A DNA stretch of 64,000 nt, from contig JADJYE010000031.1 in assembly GCA_016719945.1 (NCBI GenBank), positions 171,001-235,000 on the forward strand, read 5' to 3'. This DNA comes from Polyangiaceae bacterium. Lineage in GTDB: Bacteria; Myxococcota_A; Polyangia; Polyangiales; Polyangiaceae. The translations under genes were made by a program, and so were the position numbers. This document shows, one piece after another, positions 49,654 through 57,909 of this stretch. Each line of letters opens with the position of its first letter. The first letter of the stretch is position 1. The notes under the pieces were generated by a model. It was not told where the DNA came from. It saw only the letters and a list, made by a program, of their open reading frames with translations, and did no database searches.

Positions 49654-51714
49654 ATGGCCGACCCCGCACATTTGGAGCTCATGTCGCGAGCGCTGGGCGT
49701 CCTTGCTCGGCACGAGACGATCCTCGAGCAGCGCGCGTTCGAAGAGCTCGTCCAGATCCTGCGGCCGGCTGGCGGGTTCGCGCACCTCGCGGTGACCCGC
49801 TCCGAGCGCCCGGGCGTCTTCCGGGTGTTGGTCTCGACCGGGGGCGAGCTGGACGAGGTGCTGCCGTATCGCACCTTGTTGCCCTCTTCGCGGCGCATCT
49901 ACGAGACCGTCTACCAGCGCGCGACGCCCATGTTCGTCGGGGAGTTCGACGCCGAGAACGAGGTCGAGCGGCTGGCGCAGAGCCGCGGTCTGCAGTCGTA
50001 CGCGCTCTTTCCCATCACCGATGGGGCCGGGCGCGAGGTCCTCGCTTCCCTGCTCGTGGCGTTCCGTGATCGCGGTGCCCTCGACGCGCTCGACGTCCCT
50101 TTGTTCTCCGAGCTCGCCCACTCGATCGGCGTCAGCGTCGGACGAGGCCTGCTCGCCAGTCAGCGCGAGCGCGCCCTCAAGATCCTCGAGGCCAGCGGCG
50201 ACGCGCTCATCGCGTGGGACCGCGAAGGCCGGGTGACCGACGTGAATCGCTCGGCGGAGCGGCTCCTCGTCGCGGGCCGGTCCGAGCTGCTCGGGATGCC
50301 AATCCAGGAGATCTTCGGCGCCATCCCGCTGGGCCCGTCGACGGGCCAGCGGTTGCCGCTGAAGACGCGCGGCGGACGCATCGTTCAGGTCGCCGCGACG
50401 GTCAGCCCCGTGGTGGGAGATCCGCTCGTCACCGCCCACGCCTTGATCCGCGATCTGTCCGAGATCGTCGCCGCCGAGCACGACGCCGCCGAGCGGCTCT
50501 CGCAGCTCCGTGAGCTGACCGAGCAGCACATGGTCCTGCTCGACAACGCGCCGCTGCTCATCTTTCGGCTCGACCCCGAGTCTCACGAGGTTCTGTACCT
50601 CAACCGGCACGCGGAGCACTTGTTCGGCGTACCTGCAGCGCGCGCCCTCTCGATGCCGGGGTTTCTACGCGACGCGCACCTCGATCCCGAGGGAGCGATC
50701 GCGTTCGAGGAGGCGGTGGTCGTCGCCAAGCTCGGACAGGTGATGCCGGCGTACGAGGCGCGCCTGCGCCGAGAGGGCGGCGAGCCCATCATCGCGCGCG
50801 GTACCATCTACCCGATCCTCAGCGAATATGGTCGCGTCGTCGGCATCGAAGGGATCCTGCTCGACGTCACGAGCGAACGCGCCGTCCGCTCACGGCTGCT
50901 CCAGGCCGATCGGCTCGCCACGGTCGGTATGCTCGCTGCGGGCGTCGCACACGAGATCAACAACCCAGCCGCGTTCATGTTGCTCGGGCTCGACGTCCTC
51001 GCCCGGTCCCTCGCGAGCCCTCAAGTCAACATGCCGACCGAGCTCGAGGCGCAGGTCCGGCAGCTCGTCGTCGACCTCAAGGACACCGGCCGCCGCATCG
51101 TCGACATCGCGCGCGACATGCGGACCTTCGCGAGCCCGCCACCGCGCGGGGCTCCGCACCGCACGCTCGTCGACGTTGGACGCACGATCGAGAGCGCCCT
51201 CACCATCACGCGCGCCCAGATCGTCGAGAAGGCCGATATCGACCTGCTGCTCGCCGAGGACCTCCCGCTCGTCGCGATGGACGACGGACGGCTCGGCCAG
51301 GTCATCGTGAACCTGCTCGTCAACGCCGCGCAGGCCGTCATCGAGGCGCGCTTGACCCGGGGGCCGCTGCCGGAGGGAGACAAGGTCCGGATCTCGACCG
51401 CGCTCGAGGGCGAGTTCGTGGTCGTGGCCGTCGACGACACCGGCACCGGGATGAAGCCGGACGTGCTCGACCGGGCGTTCGTGCCCTTCTTCTCGACGAA
51501 GTCGCCGGAGGCGGGCATGGGCCTCGGCCTCGCCATCAGCCGGACGATCGTCGAGAGCGCCGGGGGCACCATCACAGCCGCGAGCCCTGGCCCGCTCGGT
51601 GATCCGCCGCGGGGCTCGCGCTTCGTCATTCGGTTGCCCGCGTACATCCCCGAAGAGTCGACCCCTGAGAGCGCGGCCTTCCAAGCGACGTCGCTCGTCC
51701 GGGGTCCATCCTGA
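49654..51714 (+). CDS. GAF/PAS sensor histidine kinase
   Basis: A soluble 686-residue histidine kinase with no TM helix. Residues about 15-165 look like a GAF domain, then PAS1 (about 170-285, ILEASGDALIAWDREGRVTD) and PAS2 (about 300-410, LLDNAPLLIFRLDPESHEVL). The HisKA domain has the phospho-acceptor His433 in GVAHEINNPAAF, and the HATPase domain shows an N box (IVNLLVNAAQAVIEA) and G boxes (VDDTGTGMKP, GMGLGLAISRTIVE). It belongs to the subgroup with HEINNP-type H box. The stop TGA (51712-51714) lies inside the start of the following receiver frame. One extra G in the GGGG run at 51701-51704 would fuse the two into a hybrid kinase, and that may be the real gene. Confidence 0.9.
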   Translation: MADPAHLELMSRALGVLARHETILEQRAFEELVQILRPAGGFAHLAVTRSERPGVFRVLVSTGGELDEVLPYRTLLPSSRRIYETVYQRATPMFVGEFDAENEVERLAQSRGLQSYALFPITDGAGREVLASLLVAFRDRGALDALDVPLFSELAHSIGVSVGRGLLASQRERALKILEASGDALIAWDREGRVTDVNRSAERLLVAGRSELLGMPIQEIFGAIPLGPSTGQRLPLKTRGGRIVQVAATVSPVVGDPLVTAHALIRDLSEIVAAEHDAAERLSQLRELTEQHMVLLDNAPLLIFRLDPESHEVLYLNRHAEHLFGVPAARALSMPGFLRDAHLDPEGAIAFEEAVVVAKLGQVMPAYEARLRREGGEPIIARGTIYPILSEYGRVVGIEGILLDVTSERAVRSRLLQADRLATVGMLAAGVAHEINNPAAFMLLGLDVLARSLASPQVNMPTELEAQVRQLVVDLKDTGRRIVDIARDMRTFASPPPRGAPHRTLVDVGRTIESALTITRAQIVEKADIDLLLAEDLPLVAMDDGRLGQVIVNLLVNAAQAVIEARLTRGPLPEGDKVRISTALEGEFVVVAVDDTGTGMKPDVLDRAFVPFFSTKSPEAGMGLGLAISRTIVESAGGTITAASPGPLGDPPRGSRFVIRLPAYIPEESTPESAAFQATSLVRGPS

Positions 51715-51716
51715 TC

Positions 51717-52070
51717 GTGGAGGACGAGGTCTTGCTCGGCAAGGCGCTCGCGGATCAGCTCTCCGAGTCGCATGAGGTCGCCCTCGTCACGAACGCCGAG
51801 GATGCGCTGGGGCGAATCGCCCGCCAGCGGTTCGACGCCGTGCTCTGCGACGTGAAGATGCCCGCGATGAGCGGCGAGGAGCTCTATCGGGCGGTCGCAG
51901 CTCGAGATCCCGAGCAAGCTCGTCGCTTCATCTTCATGACGGGCGTCGGCTTCAGCCCGGAGCTCCAAGGCTTCTTGGCCGAGGTGGGGGCGCCCATGCT
52001 CGAGAAGCCGTTTCCCATCCGGCGCGCGCTCGCCATCATCGCCCAGCACGTGTCGGGTGGGCCGACCTGA
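51717..52070 (+). CDS. Receiver domain (single-domain response regulator or C-terminus of hybrid kinase)
   Basis: The sequence is a CheY-like receiver: acidic pair in VEDEVLLGKALADQL, phospho-acceptor Asp in AVLCDVKMPAMSG, Thr in FIFMTGVG and Lys in APMLEKPFP. GTG 51717 starts after the first beta strand. The missing SILI is coded just upstream in the same frame, overlapping the kinase gene, but no standard start codon serves it. Either translation begins at a rare codon, or one G is missing at 51701-51704 and the receiver is fused to the kinase as SLVRGSILIVEDE. Hybrid PAS-PAS-kinase-receiver proteins are common in myxobacteria, so I lean to fusion. No output domain follows. Confidence 0.8.
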   Translation: MEDEVLLGKALADQLSESHEVALVTNAEDALGRIARQRFDAVLCDVKMPAMSGEELYRAVAARDPEQARRFIFMTGVGFSPELQGFLAEVGAPMLEKPFPIRRALAIIAQHVSGGPT

Positions 52071-52138
52071 CAGCTCGCTGAGAACGGCCGTTAACGACCT
52101 GACGGGTGGGACGGCACGTTCGTTGTATGGGTGAGGGC

Positions 52139-53401
52139 ATGGCTCTGCGCTCCGCCCTCATCCCCTTCTGCATCGCAGCGTTCGCGACCTTCGCACCCCG
52201 CGCCGAGGCCCGCGATTTCCTGGTCGTGAGGGACGACGGTGCTCGGGTCGCCGAGCCGGACGGGCCGAACCTGTTCGCGATGCGCGCGTCGCTGCTCGAG
52301 GCGTATGAGGCGGCGGGGCTGCCCATGCCCGAGGTGCTCAGCGTGTGGACCACGTTCCCGATGAACGGCAGCGACTTCGGGACATACATCGATCCTCGGG
52401 CCAATGACGTGACCGGCATCGGGCTCGAGGAGACGTTCCCTCCGGACGGCACGAAGGAGTCGCAGACGCCCCCCCTGCGCGCGATCCTCTGGCACAACAA
52501 CGTGCGCGCGCTGCCCGAGCGCGCGAGCCTGCACCGCGCGAGCGAGGATGGGTACGGCCGATACCTCTTCCTGCTCGAGCTCTCCCACCTGTGGGGACCG
52601 GATATCGCCGTGCCCGCCCCCGACCCGGCGGCTCTGATTGGGTTTTCGTACCACTGGTCGTTCTTCAGCGATCAACCGAGCCCCGCGGGCGGCAACGAGT
52701 GGATCGACAACGGCGACGGGACCTTCACGGTCGTGCCGGGTGAGCCCTCCACCGTCGCGTTCAATCCGCTCGATCTCTACCTGATGGGGCTGGCTCCGCC
52801 CGACGAGGTCCCTCCCTTCGGGGTGCTCGATCCCACGGAGGTGCCCGCTGCGCCGAGCGATCCGTTCTGGGGAGGCACGTTCGCGGCCCGCTCGTTCCCT
52901 TGGTTCGACGAGCTCAACCCTCCGATGACGGTGACCGCGACGAGGCGCACCCTGACGATCGACGACGTGATCGCAGCCAACGGGCCTCGCGTGCCCGCGT
53001 CAGGCAGCAAGAGCTCCTGGACGCTCGGCGTCGTGCTCGTCGTCCCCGAGGACGCGACCGACGCAGAGCTCGACGCTGCGGCGCAAGACTTCGAGCCGTT
53101 CGCCAGCCAACTCGCCCCTGCGTTCGCCGACGCGACCGCCGGTCTCGGCAGCCTGGAGGTGGTGTCGATCGTCGAGGAGCCCGGCGAGGGCGGCAGCGGG
53201 GGCGGGGGGAGCGCCGCGGGGGGAGCAGGCGGGAGCGGGGAGGGCGGAGCCGGGGGAGGTGAGCCGCCCGCGAGCGACGAGGGCTGCTCATGCTCGACGC
53301 TCGAGACGACCGAGGGCGACTCCCTCGGCTGGGGGGCCGCCCTCGCGTTCGCTGTGCTCGGTCTCGCTAGAGGATCTTCAAGAGCTCGACGTCGAACGTG
53401 A
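52139..53401 (+). CDS. Exported protein with degenerate metalloprotease-like domain and MYXO-CTERM-like tail
   Basis: The product has 420 residues. The signal peptide is MALRSALIPFCIAAFATFAP. The body carries segments seen in myxobacterial metalloprotease-like proteins (FGTYIDPRANDVTGIGLEET, YHWSFFSDQPSPAGGNEWID, DNGDGTFTVVPGEPS, FNPLDLYLMGL). At the place where HExxH would stand is LLELSHLWG, lacking the first His, so zinc catalysis is doubtful. The C-terminus has a Gly/Ser-rich spacer, CSCS, a hydrophobic helix (LGWGAALAFAVLGLA) and a basic end (RGSSRARRRT), the layout of a MYXO-CTERM surface-sorting tail. ATG 52139 has GGTGAG just upstream; 52127 and 52106 are alternatives. The last 35 bases overlap the convergent FKBP gene. 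Confidence 0.72.
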   Translation: MALRSALIPFCIAAFATFAPRAEARDFLVVRDDGARVAEPDGPNLFAMRASLLEAYEAAGLPMPEVLSVWTTFPMNGSDFGTYIDPRANDVTGIGLEETFPPDGTKESQTPPLRAILWHNNVRALPERASLHRASEDGYGRYLFLLELSHLWGPDIAVPAPDPAALIGFSYHWSFFSDQPSPAGGNEWIDNGDGTFTVVPGEPSTVAFNPLDLYLMGLAPPDEVPPFGVLDPTEVPAAPSDPFWGGTFAARSFPWFDELNPPMTVTATRRTLTIDDVIAANGPRVPASGSKSSWTLGVVLVVPEDATDAELDAAAQDFEPFASQLAPAFADATAGLGSLEVVSIVEEPGEGGSGGGGSAAGGAGGSGEGGAGGGEPPASDEGCSCSTLETTEGDSLGWGAALAFAVLGLARGSSRARRRT

Positions 53402-54317
53402 GCTGACCGCCCGGTGCGCCGCCGCTGGGCGACTCACCGTAGGCGAGGTCAGCGGGGATCCAGAAGCGAGTCTTCTCGCCCTCGACCATGAGCTTCAGCC
53501 CCTCGGTCCACCCCTTGATGACGCCCGTCACCGCGAAGCGCGCGGGCTTGCCGCGAGTGACCGAGCTGTCGAACATTTTTCCGTCCTTGGTCCAGCCTGT
53601 GTAGTGGACCTCGACCTTGTTCGTGTCGGTCGGGTTGACCGTGCCGGTGCCCTTCGTCAGCACCTTGTACGAGAGCCCGCTCTTCGTCTTCTTCGCGTCC
53701 TTCGGCGGACCGGCGACGTCCTCGGGGACCGGCGGCGGCGGCGGCGCCTTCTTGATCTCGAGCAGCTCGATATCGAACGTGAGCTGGCCCGTCGGCGCGC
53801 CTGGGCGCCGCGCCACGTCGCCGTAGGCTTGGTCAGCGGGGATCCAGAAGCGGGTCTTCTCGCCGATGACCATCAGCTGAACGCCCTCGGTCCAGCCGGG
53901 GATGACGCCGTTGAGCGGGAACTCGGTCGGTTCGTTCCGCTTGTGCGAGCTGTCGAACATCTTCCCGTCTTTGGTCCAGCCCGTGTAGTGCACCTTCATG
54001 GTGTCTGCCGCCGCGGGGTGCTCTGTGCCGGAGCCCTTCGTCACGACCTTGTAGGCGAGGCCCGACGCGGTCTTGGTCGCGTCGGCGGGGGGCGCGGCCA
54101 CGTCGGGCGGCGGCGCGAACTTCGGATCGACTGGCGCCGCGGTCTTGGCGGCCGAGCTCATCGGCTTGCCACCCGCGGGCTGCTGCGTCGAGGCGCCCGG
54201 CTTCGCCGAGCTGCTCGCGGGCGGCTCGGCTGAGGCAGAGGTCTGCTGGTTCGCGTCGCAGCCCGCAGCGGCCACCGCCGCGACCACGCCCACCTTCAAC
54301 ACACTACGACGCTGCAT
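53367..54317 (-). CDS. Lipoprotein with two FKBP-type peptidyl-prolyl isomerase domains
   Basis: Catalyses cis-trans isomerisation of Xaa-Pro bonds, here outside the cytoplasm. The 316-residue product starts MQRRSVLKVGVVAAVAAAGC: a twin-Arg-like RRSVLK motif and a lipobox (AAAGC), so possibly a Tat-exported lipoprotein. An Ala/Ser/Pro linker is followed by two tandem FKBP domains. The first is at about residues 75-190 (VHYTGWTKDGKMFDSSHKRN, GVIPGWTEGVQLMVIGEKTR, WIPADQAYG, LTFDIELLEI). The second is at about 200-316 (VHYTGWTKDGKMFDSSVTRG, GVIKGWTEGLKLMVEGEKTR, LTFDVELLKIL). The repeats are very alike, suggesting recent internal duplication. It ends a minus-strand run with hisS and the repeat-rich envelope protein (20 bases between). 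Confidence 0.93.
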   Translation of the reverse strand: MQRRSVLKVGVVAAVAAAGCDANQQTSASAEPPASSSAKPGASTQQPAGGKPMSSAAKTAAPVDPKFAPPPDVAAPPADATKTASGLAYKVVTKGSGTEHPAAADTMKVHYTGWTKDGKMFDSSHKRNEPTEFPLNGVIPGWTEGVQLMVIGEKTRFWIPADQAYGDVARRPGAPTGQLTFDIELLEIKKAPPPPPVPEDVAGPPKDAKKTKSGLSYKVLTKGTGTVNPTDTNKVEVHYTGWTKDGKMFDSSVTRGKPARFAVTGVIKGWTEGLKLMVEGEKTRFWIPADLAYGESPSGGAPGGQLTFDVELLKIL

Positions 54318-54336
54318 CGTTGGTCTCTCTCTGCCG

Positions 54337-56020
54337 CTACTGGCTGATCGTGATGGGGATGTAGAGCGCGCGCACCTTGGACATCGTGCCGTCCCGCGTG
54401 TACCCGGCGAGCCCGTAGAGGATGTTCCACCAATGCCCCGTGGGGGACGCGCCGAAGGAGAAGGCCGGGAAGAAATGGAACTCCCACTCTTTGCCGCCAG
54501 CGACCTTCTGCTCCGAGTAGTACGAGTTCAACACCAGCTGATCGACGCTGTCTTTGTCGGCGTACCGGAAGAACAGCGGAACACGACCGTCGTCCGCGAC
54601 TTGGGCGTCGCGAAGTCCCAATAGATGGGGGATGACGAGGTGAGTGTCCTCGTATTTTCCGGCCCGCGAAGAAGATGGGGTAGATGTTGGTCGACCAGCC
54701 GGTGACGCTGGTGTTGTAGTTGAAGAGCGGCGTGACCCACGTGCTCTCCGAGAGCCCCGGCCGCTTGAAGTGCGCGTAGAAGGGGAAGATCATGAGATCG
54801 TCCACGCGCGGCGAAGTGCTCTGGTAGTAGAACGGGAAGAGCAGCTTCGTATCGAGGCCGATGTCGGGGTCGCGGTACCACCAGAAGAGCGGCGTGATCA
54901 TGTCGAGCTCGGTGCGGCCGCGGTACCGCGCGTAGCCCCACGTCACGAACGTATCTGCGCCCTCTTCGCTCTCCGCCTCCACGAACAGCGGGGTGATGAG
55001 CAGGTGCGAGTTGCCCTTGTACCCGTAGTGGAAGAACGGAAAGAGGGTGATGTTGTCGTAGTTCTTCCCCCAGTTCCGATAGAAGAGCGGCAGGATGTCG
55101 AAGACCTCGCCGTCCCGGTCGCGCTGCCAGAGCAGCGGCCCCCAGAGGTTGGTCTCGCTGTCCGTGGCCTCGTTGTACGAGTAGTAGTGCAGCAGCGGGG
55201 GGATGACCTCGTACTCCGAGCCGCCGCGGCCGTCGGGGCCGGTGTCGCGCCCGTAGAAGTAGAAGGGCGCGATGCCCATGTCGATCTTGTCGGCCGTGCG
55301 GATGTCGCACGACGGGCCGCCCTTCCACTTGCAGAACGCCGGGCCGATGACGTTGAGGCCGTCGCGATCGGAGTGTTCGGTGAAGGTGAGCAGCGGGGGG
55401 ATGTGCAGGTACCCGCCGCCGTCCTTGGTCTTGCCCTCGAAGAACAGAGGGGGGAGCCAGTTCGCGTGGGTCGGCGGCCCGCCGTCCTCGCCGTCCGACT
55501 CTTGGTGAGCGAACGGGCCGACGACGGTCGTGTACGTGTTCTTGTCCCTCAGGTGCCAGAAGAACGGGAACACCACGTCCGCGTCGAAATCTGTGCTGCG
55601 CTGCTGGTAGTAGAGACCGAACAGGCTCGCGCGGTCGCCGGGCTGAGTGCGCTCGGCCCAGAAGGGGAACACGCTGCGGAAGCGGTAGTCCCCGTTCGTC
55701 TCGGAGTACCAGACGCCGTAGAAATCGATGTCGGCCTTCAGCGCGGTGCCTTGGGTGTCGTCCTCGGGCTCACGGTTGGTGCCGATCTCGTCCTTGACCA
55801 CCTCGGGGATCGCCAGCGGATCCTCGGGCAGCTGGGTCTCGATCTTGGGGAGGTTCGCTTGCTCCGCGCCGCTCGCCGCGTGCGTCTCCGGCGTTCCGGG
55901 CGGCGGCTTGGGGGCCTGCTGGGCGGGACCGCCTAGGCCAGGGATCTGGGCCTGTGCGGCGGGCGCGCCGAGCAGGACGGCGAGCGCGAGGGCAAAGGTC
56001 GCGAGTGTGCGAGCGAGCAT
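54337..56020 (-). CDS. Repeat-rich envelope protein with FPFF/PLLF motifs (one frameshift)
   Basis: About 560 residues with signal peptide MLARTLATFALALAVLLGAP. After a Pro-rich linker it consists of short repeats of two strands with an aromatic-Pro motif: VFPFWAERTQ, VFPFFWHLRD, PPLFFEGKT, IPPLLTFTEH, IAPFYFYGRD, IPPLLHYYSY, LPLFYRNWGK, LFPFFHYGYK, ITPLFVEAES, ITPLFWWYRD, LFPFYYQSTS, IFPFYAHFKR. The alternating aromatic pattern suggests beta strands, possibly an outer-membrane barrel or beta-propeller-like protein; I know no function. The frame breaks at TTTT (54654-54657). Removing one base joins FFAGRK to YEDTHLVIPHLLGLRDAQV and runs to ALYIPITISQ at the stop. It starts two bases after the hisS stop. 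Confidence 0.72.
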
Positions 56021-56022
56021 CG

Positions 56023-57330
56023 TCACCGAGGGGCCTCGGACGCGGCAGGGCCGGCGCGGCCCGCCAAGAAGGGGACGACCTCCGCTCGAGCGACCTCCCA
56101 CTGGGCGCGCGCAGCGAGGTCTTTCACGGTGAAGGCGCCACGCGAGAGCTCGTCTTCGCCGATGATCAGGCAATACGCCGCGCCGGACGCGTCGGCGCGC
56201 TTGAGCATCGACTTCAGCTTCGCGTCGCGCGCGTCGACCTCGCAAGGGATGCCCCCCGAGCGCAGGCCCGAGGCGATCTCGAGCGCAGCGGCGATCGCCG
56301 GTCGGCCCATCGCCGCGACGTACACCGACGCGGGGCGCGTGGCGGCGACGTCCGCCCCCATCGCCACCAAGATGCGCTCGAGGCCCATGGCGAAGCCGAT
56401 CGCGGGGGTCTTCGGCCCGCCCAGCCCCTCGACCATCTCGTCGTAGCGGCCCCCGCCGCACACGGTGCTCTGCGCGCCCAGATCGGCCGCCTCGGCTTTG
56501 ATCTCGAACAGCGTGCGAGTGTAGTAGTCGAGCCCTCGAACGAGCTTCGGATCGACGATGTGCTCGATGTGGAGGGCGTCGAGCGCCGCCCGCACCGCCG
56601 CGAAGTGCTCGCGATCTGCGTCGTCGAGCACCTCGAGGATGCTCGGCGCCGCCGCGGCGGCTGCGCGGTCCTTGGGGTCCTTCGAGTCGAGGATGCGCAG
56701 GGGGTTCTTCTCGAGACGTCGCCGCGAGTCCTCCGACAGCTCGGCGGCGAGCGGCGTGAAGTGCTGGAGGAGCGCGGCTCGGTACCGCTCGCGCGTGCCC
56801 GCCGAGCCGAGCGAGTTCACGTGGACGGTGAGCGCGTTGATCCCGAGCCCTCGGAGCACGCGCATGGCGAGCTCGATCATCTCGGCGTCGCACACCGGCC
56901 CAGGGTCACCGTACAGCTCGCAGCCTGCTTGGTAGAACTGGCGATACCGGCCCTTGGCTGGCCGCTCCCCGCGGAACATGGGGCCCAGGTAGTACCAGCG
57001 GGTGATCGGCTCCTTCGCAGCGACGCCGTGCTCGACATAGGCGCGCGCGGCCCCGGCCGTCCCCTCGGGGCGAACCGTGAGCTGGTCGCCGTGCCGCTCG
57101 AACGAGTACATCTCCTTCTCGACGACGTCGGTCGTCTCGCCGACCTGCCGCACGAAGAGGGCGGTGTCCTCGATGATGGGGGTGCGCAGCTCTCCGTACC
57201 CGTAGAGCTCGGCCGTCGAACGGAAGACCGACTCCACGCGATGCCACTTTCGGGCTTCGTCGGGGAGGATATCGTTCATCCCCCGTACGGCGCGGAGCTT
57301 CGCCGCGGGCGAAGTCGGGTGGTTGGGCAC
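56023..57330 (-). CDS. hisS: Histidyl-tRNA synthetase
   Basis: Charges tRNA-His with histidine. The 435-residue product is a class II synthetase with motif 1 region (AVRGMNDILPDEARKW, LRTPIIEDTALFVRQVG) and motif 2 (YYLGPMFRGERPAKGRYRQF). It also has the HisA-type signature (RGLDYYTRTLFEI) and motif 3 (GFAMGLERILVAMG). The C-terminal anticodon-binding domain includes ASVYVAAMGRPAIAAALEIA. Length and motif order are standard. It leads a minus-strand run with the envelope protein (two bases apart) and the FKBP lipoprotein, so all three may be one operon. It is divergent from ruvX. Confidence 0.96.
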   Translation of the reverse strand: MPNHPTSPAAKLRAVRGMNDILPDEARKWHRVESVFRSTAELYGYGELRTPIIEDTALFVRQVGETTDVVEKEMYSFERHGDQLTVRPEGTAGAARAYVEHGVAAKEPITRWYYLGPMFRGERPAKGRYRQFYQAGCELYGDPGPVCDAEMIELAMRVLRGLGINALTVHVNSLGSAGTRERYRAALLQHFTPLAAELSEDSRRRLEKNPLRILDSKDPKDRAAAAAAPSILEVLDDADREHFAAVRAALDALHIEHIVDPKLVRGLDYYTRTLFEIKAEAADLGAQSTVCGGGRYDEMVEGLGGPKTPAIGFAMGLERILVAMGADVAATRPASVYVAAMGRPAIAAALEIASGLRSGGIPCEVDARDAKLKSMLKRADASGAAYCLIIGEDELSRGAFTVKDLAARAQWEVARAEVVPFLAGRAGPAASEAPR

Positions 57331-57440
57331 GGGCTAGGTTCTCTCTCGTCGTACCAGAAAGGCTGGGCGCGCTTATGGCGAGTCGGTGCCCAAGGGTCAA
57401 GCAGAGAGCCACTTGCCGCCCCGGCCCGCATAGAAGAAGC

Positions 57441-57890
57441 GTGGACCCCGTGCCGGATCCCAAGGAACGTGGTCGCGTCATCGCGGTCGACTTTGGCCGA
57501 GCTCGCGTCGGGCTGGCGCTGTCGGACGAGCTGCGGATGATCGCCCGCCCGCTGGCGGTCCTGGACGGGGCCGATCGGCTCCGGCTCGTCCACGAGATCG
57601 CCCGGGTCTGCCGCGCAGAGGGGGTCACGCGCGTCCTCGTCGGGCTCCCGCTGCACATGACCGGCGAGGTCGGGGCCTCGGCCCGCGCCGCGACCGATCT
57701 CGCCCAGCGCGTCGCCGACGCGACCCTGCTGGAGGTCGAGATGGTCGACGAGCGGCTCACGACCGTCGAGGCGGAGCGCCTACGCGGGCCCGCGGGGCGG
57801 CCGCGCGGGGGCGGGCGCGGCAAGAGGCCGGCTCCCGTGGACGACGTCGCCGCCGCGGTGCTGCTGCAGGCCTGGCTCGACGGCCAGTGA
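57441..57890 (+). CDS. ruvX: Holliday junction resolvase-like RuvX/YqgF
   Basis: RNase H-fold nuclease linked to pre-16S rRNA 5' processing and DNA recombination. The 149-residue product shows the family signatures in order: IAVDFGRARVGLALSDELRM near the start with the first catalytic Asp, VLVGLPLHMTGEVGASARAA, VEMVDERLTTVEAERLR with the central acidic pair, and PVDDVAAAVLLQAWLDG with the last Asp. The Arg/Gly insert (GPAGRPRGGGRGKR) between the last two is a little unusual. The start is GTG 57441 (GTG 57450 possible). It is divergent from hisS and convergent with the zinc-ribbon kinase gene (19 bases between). Confidence 0.9.
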   Translation: MDPVPDPKERGRVIAVDFGRARVGLALSDELRMIARPLAVLDGADRLRLVHEIARVCRAEGVTRVLVGLPLHMTGEVGASARAATDLAQRVADATLLEVEMVDERLTTVEAERLRGPAGRPRGGGRGKRPAPVDDVAAAVLLQAWLDGQ

Positions 57891-57909
57891 GCCGAGGTCG
57901 GCGCTGCGA

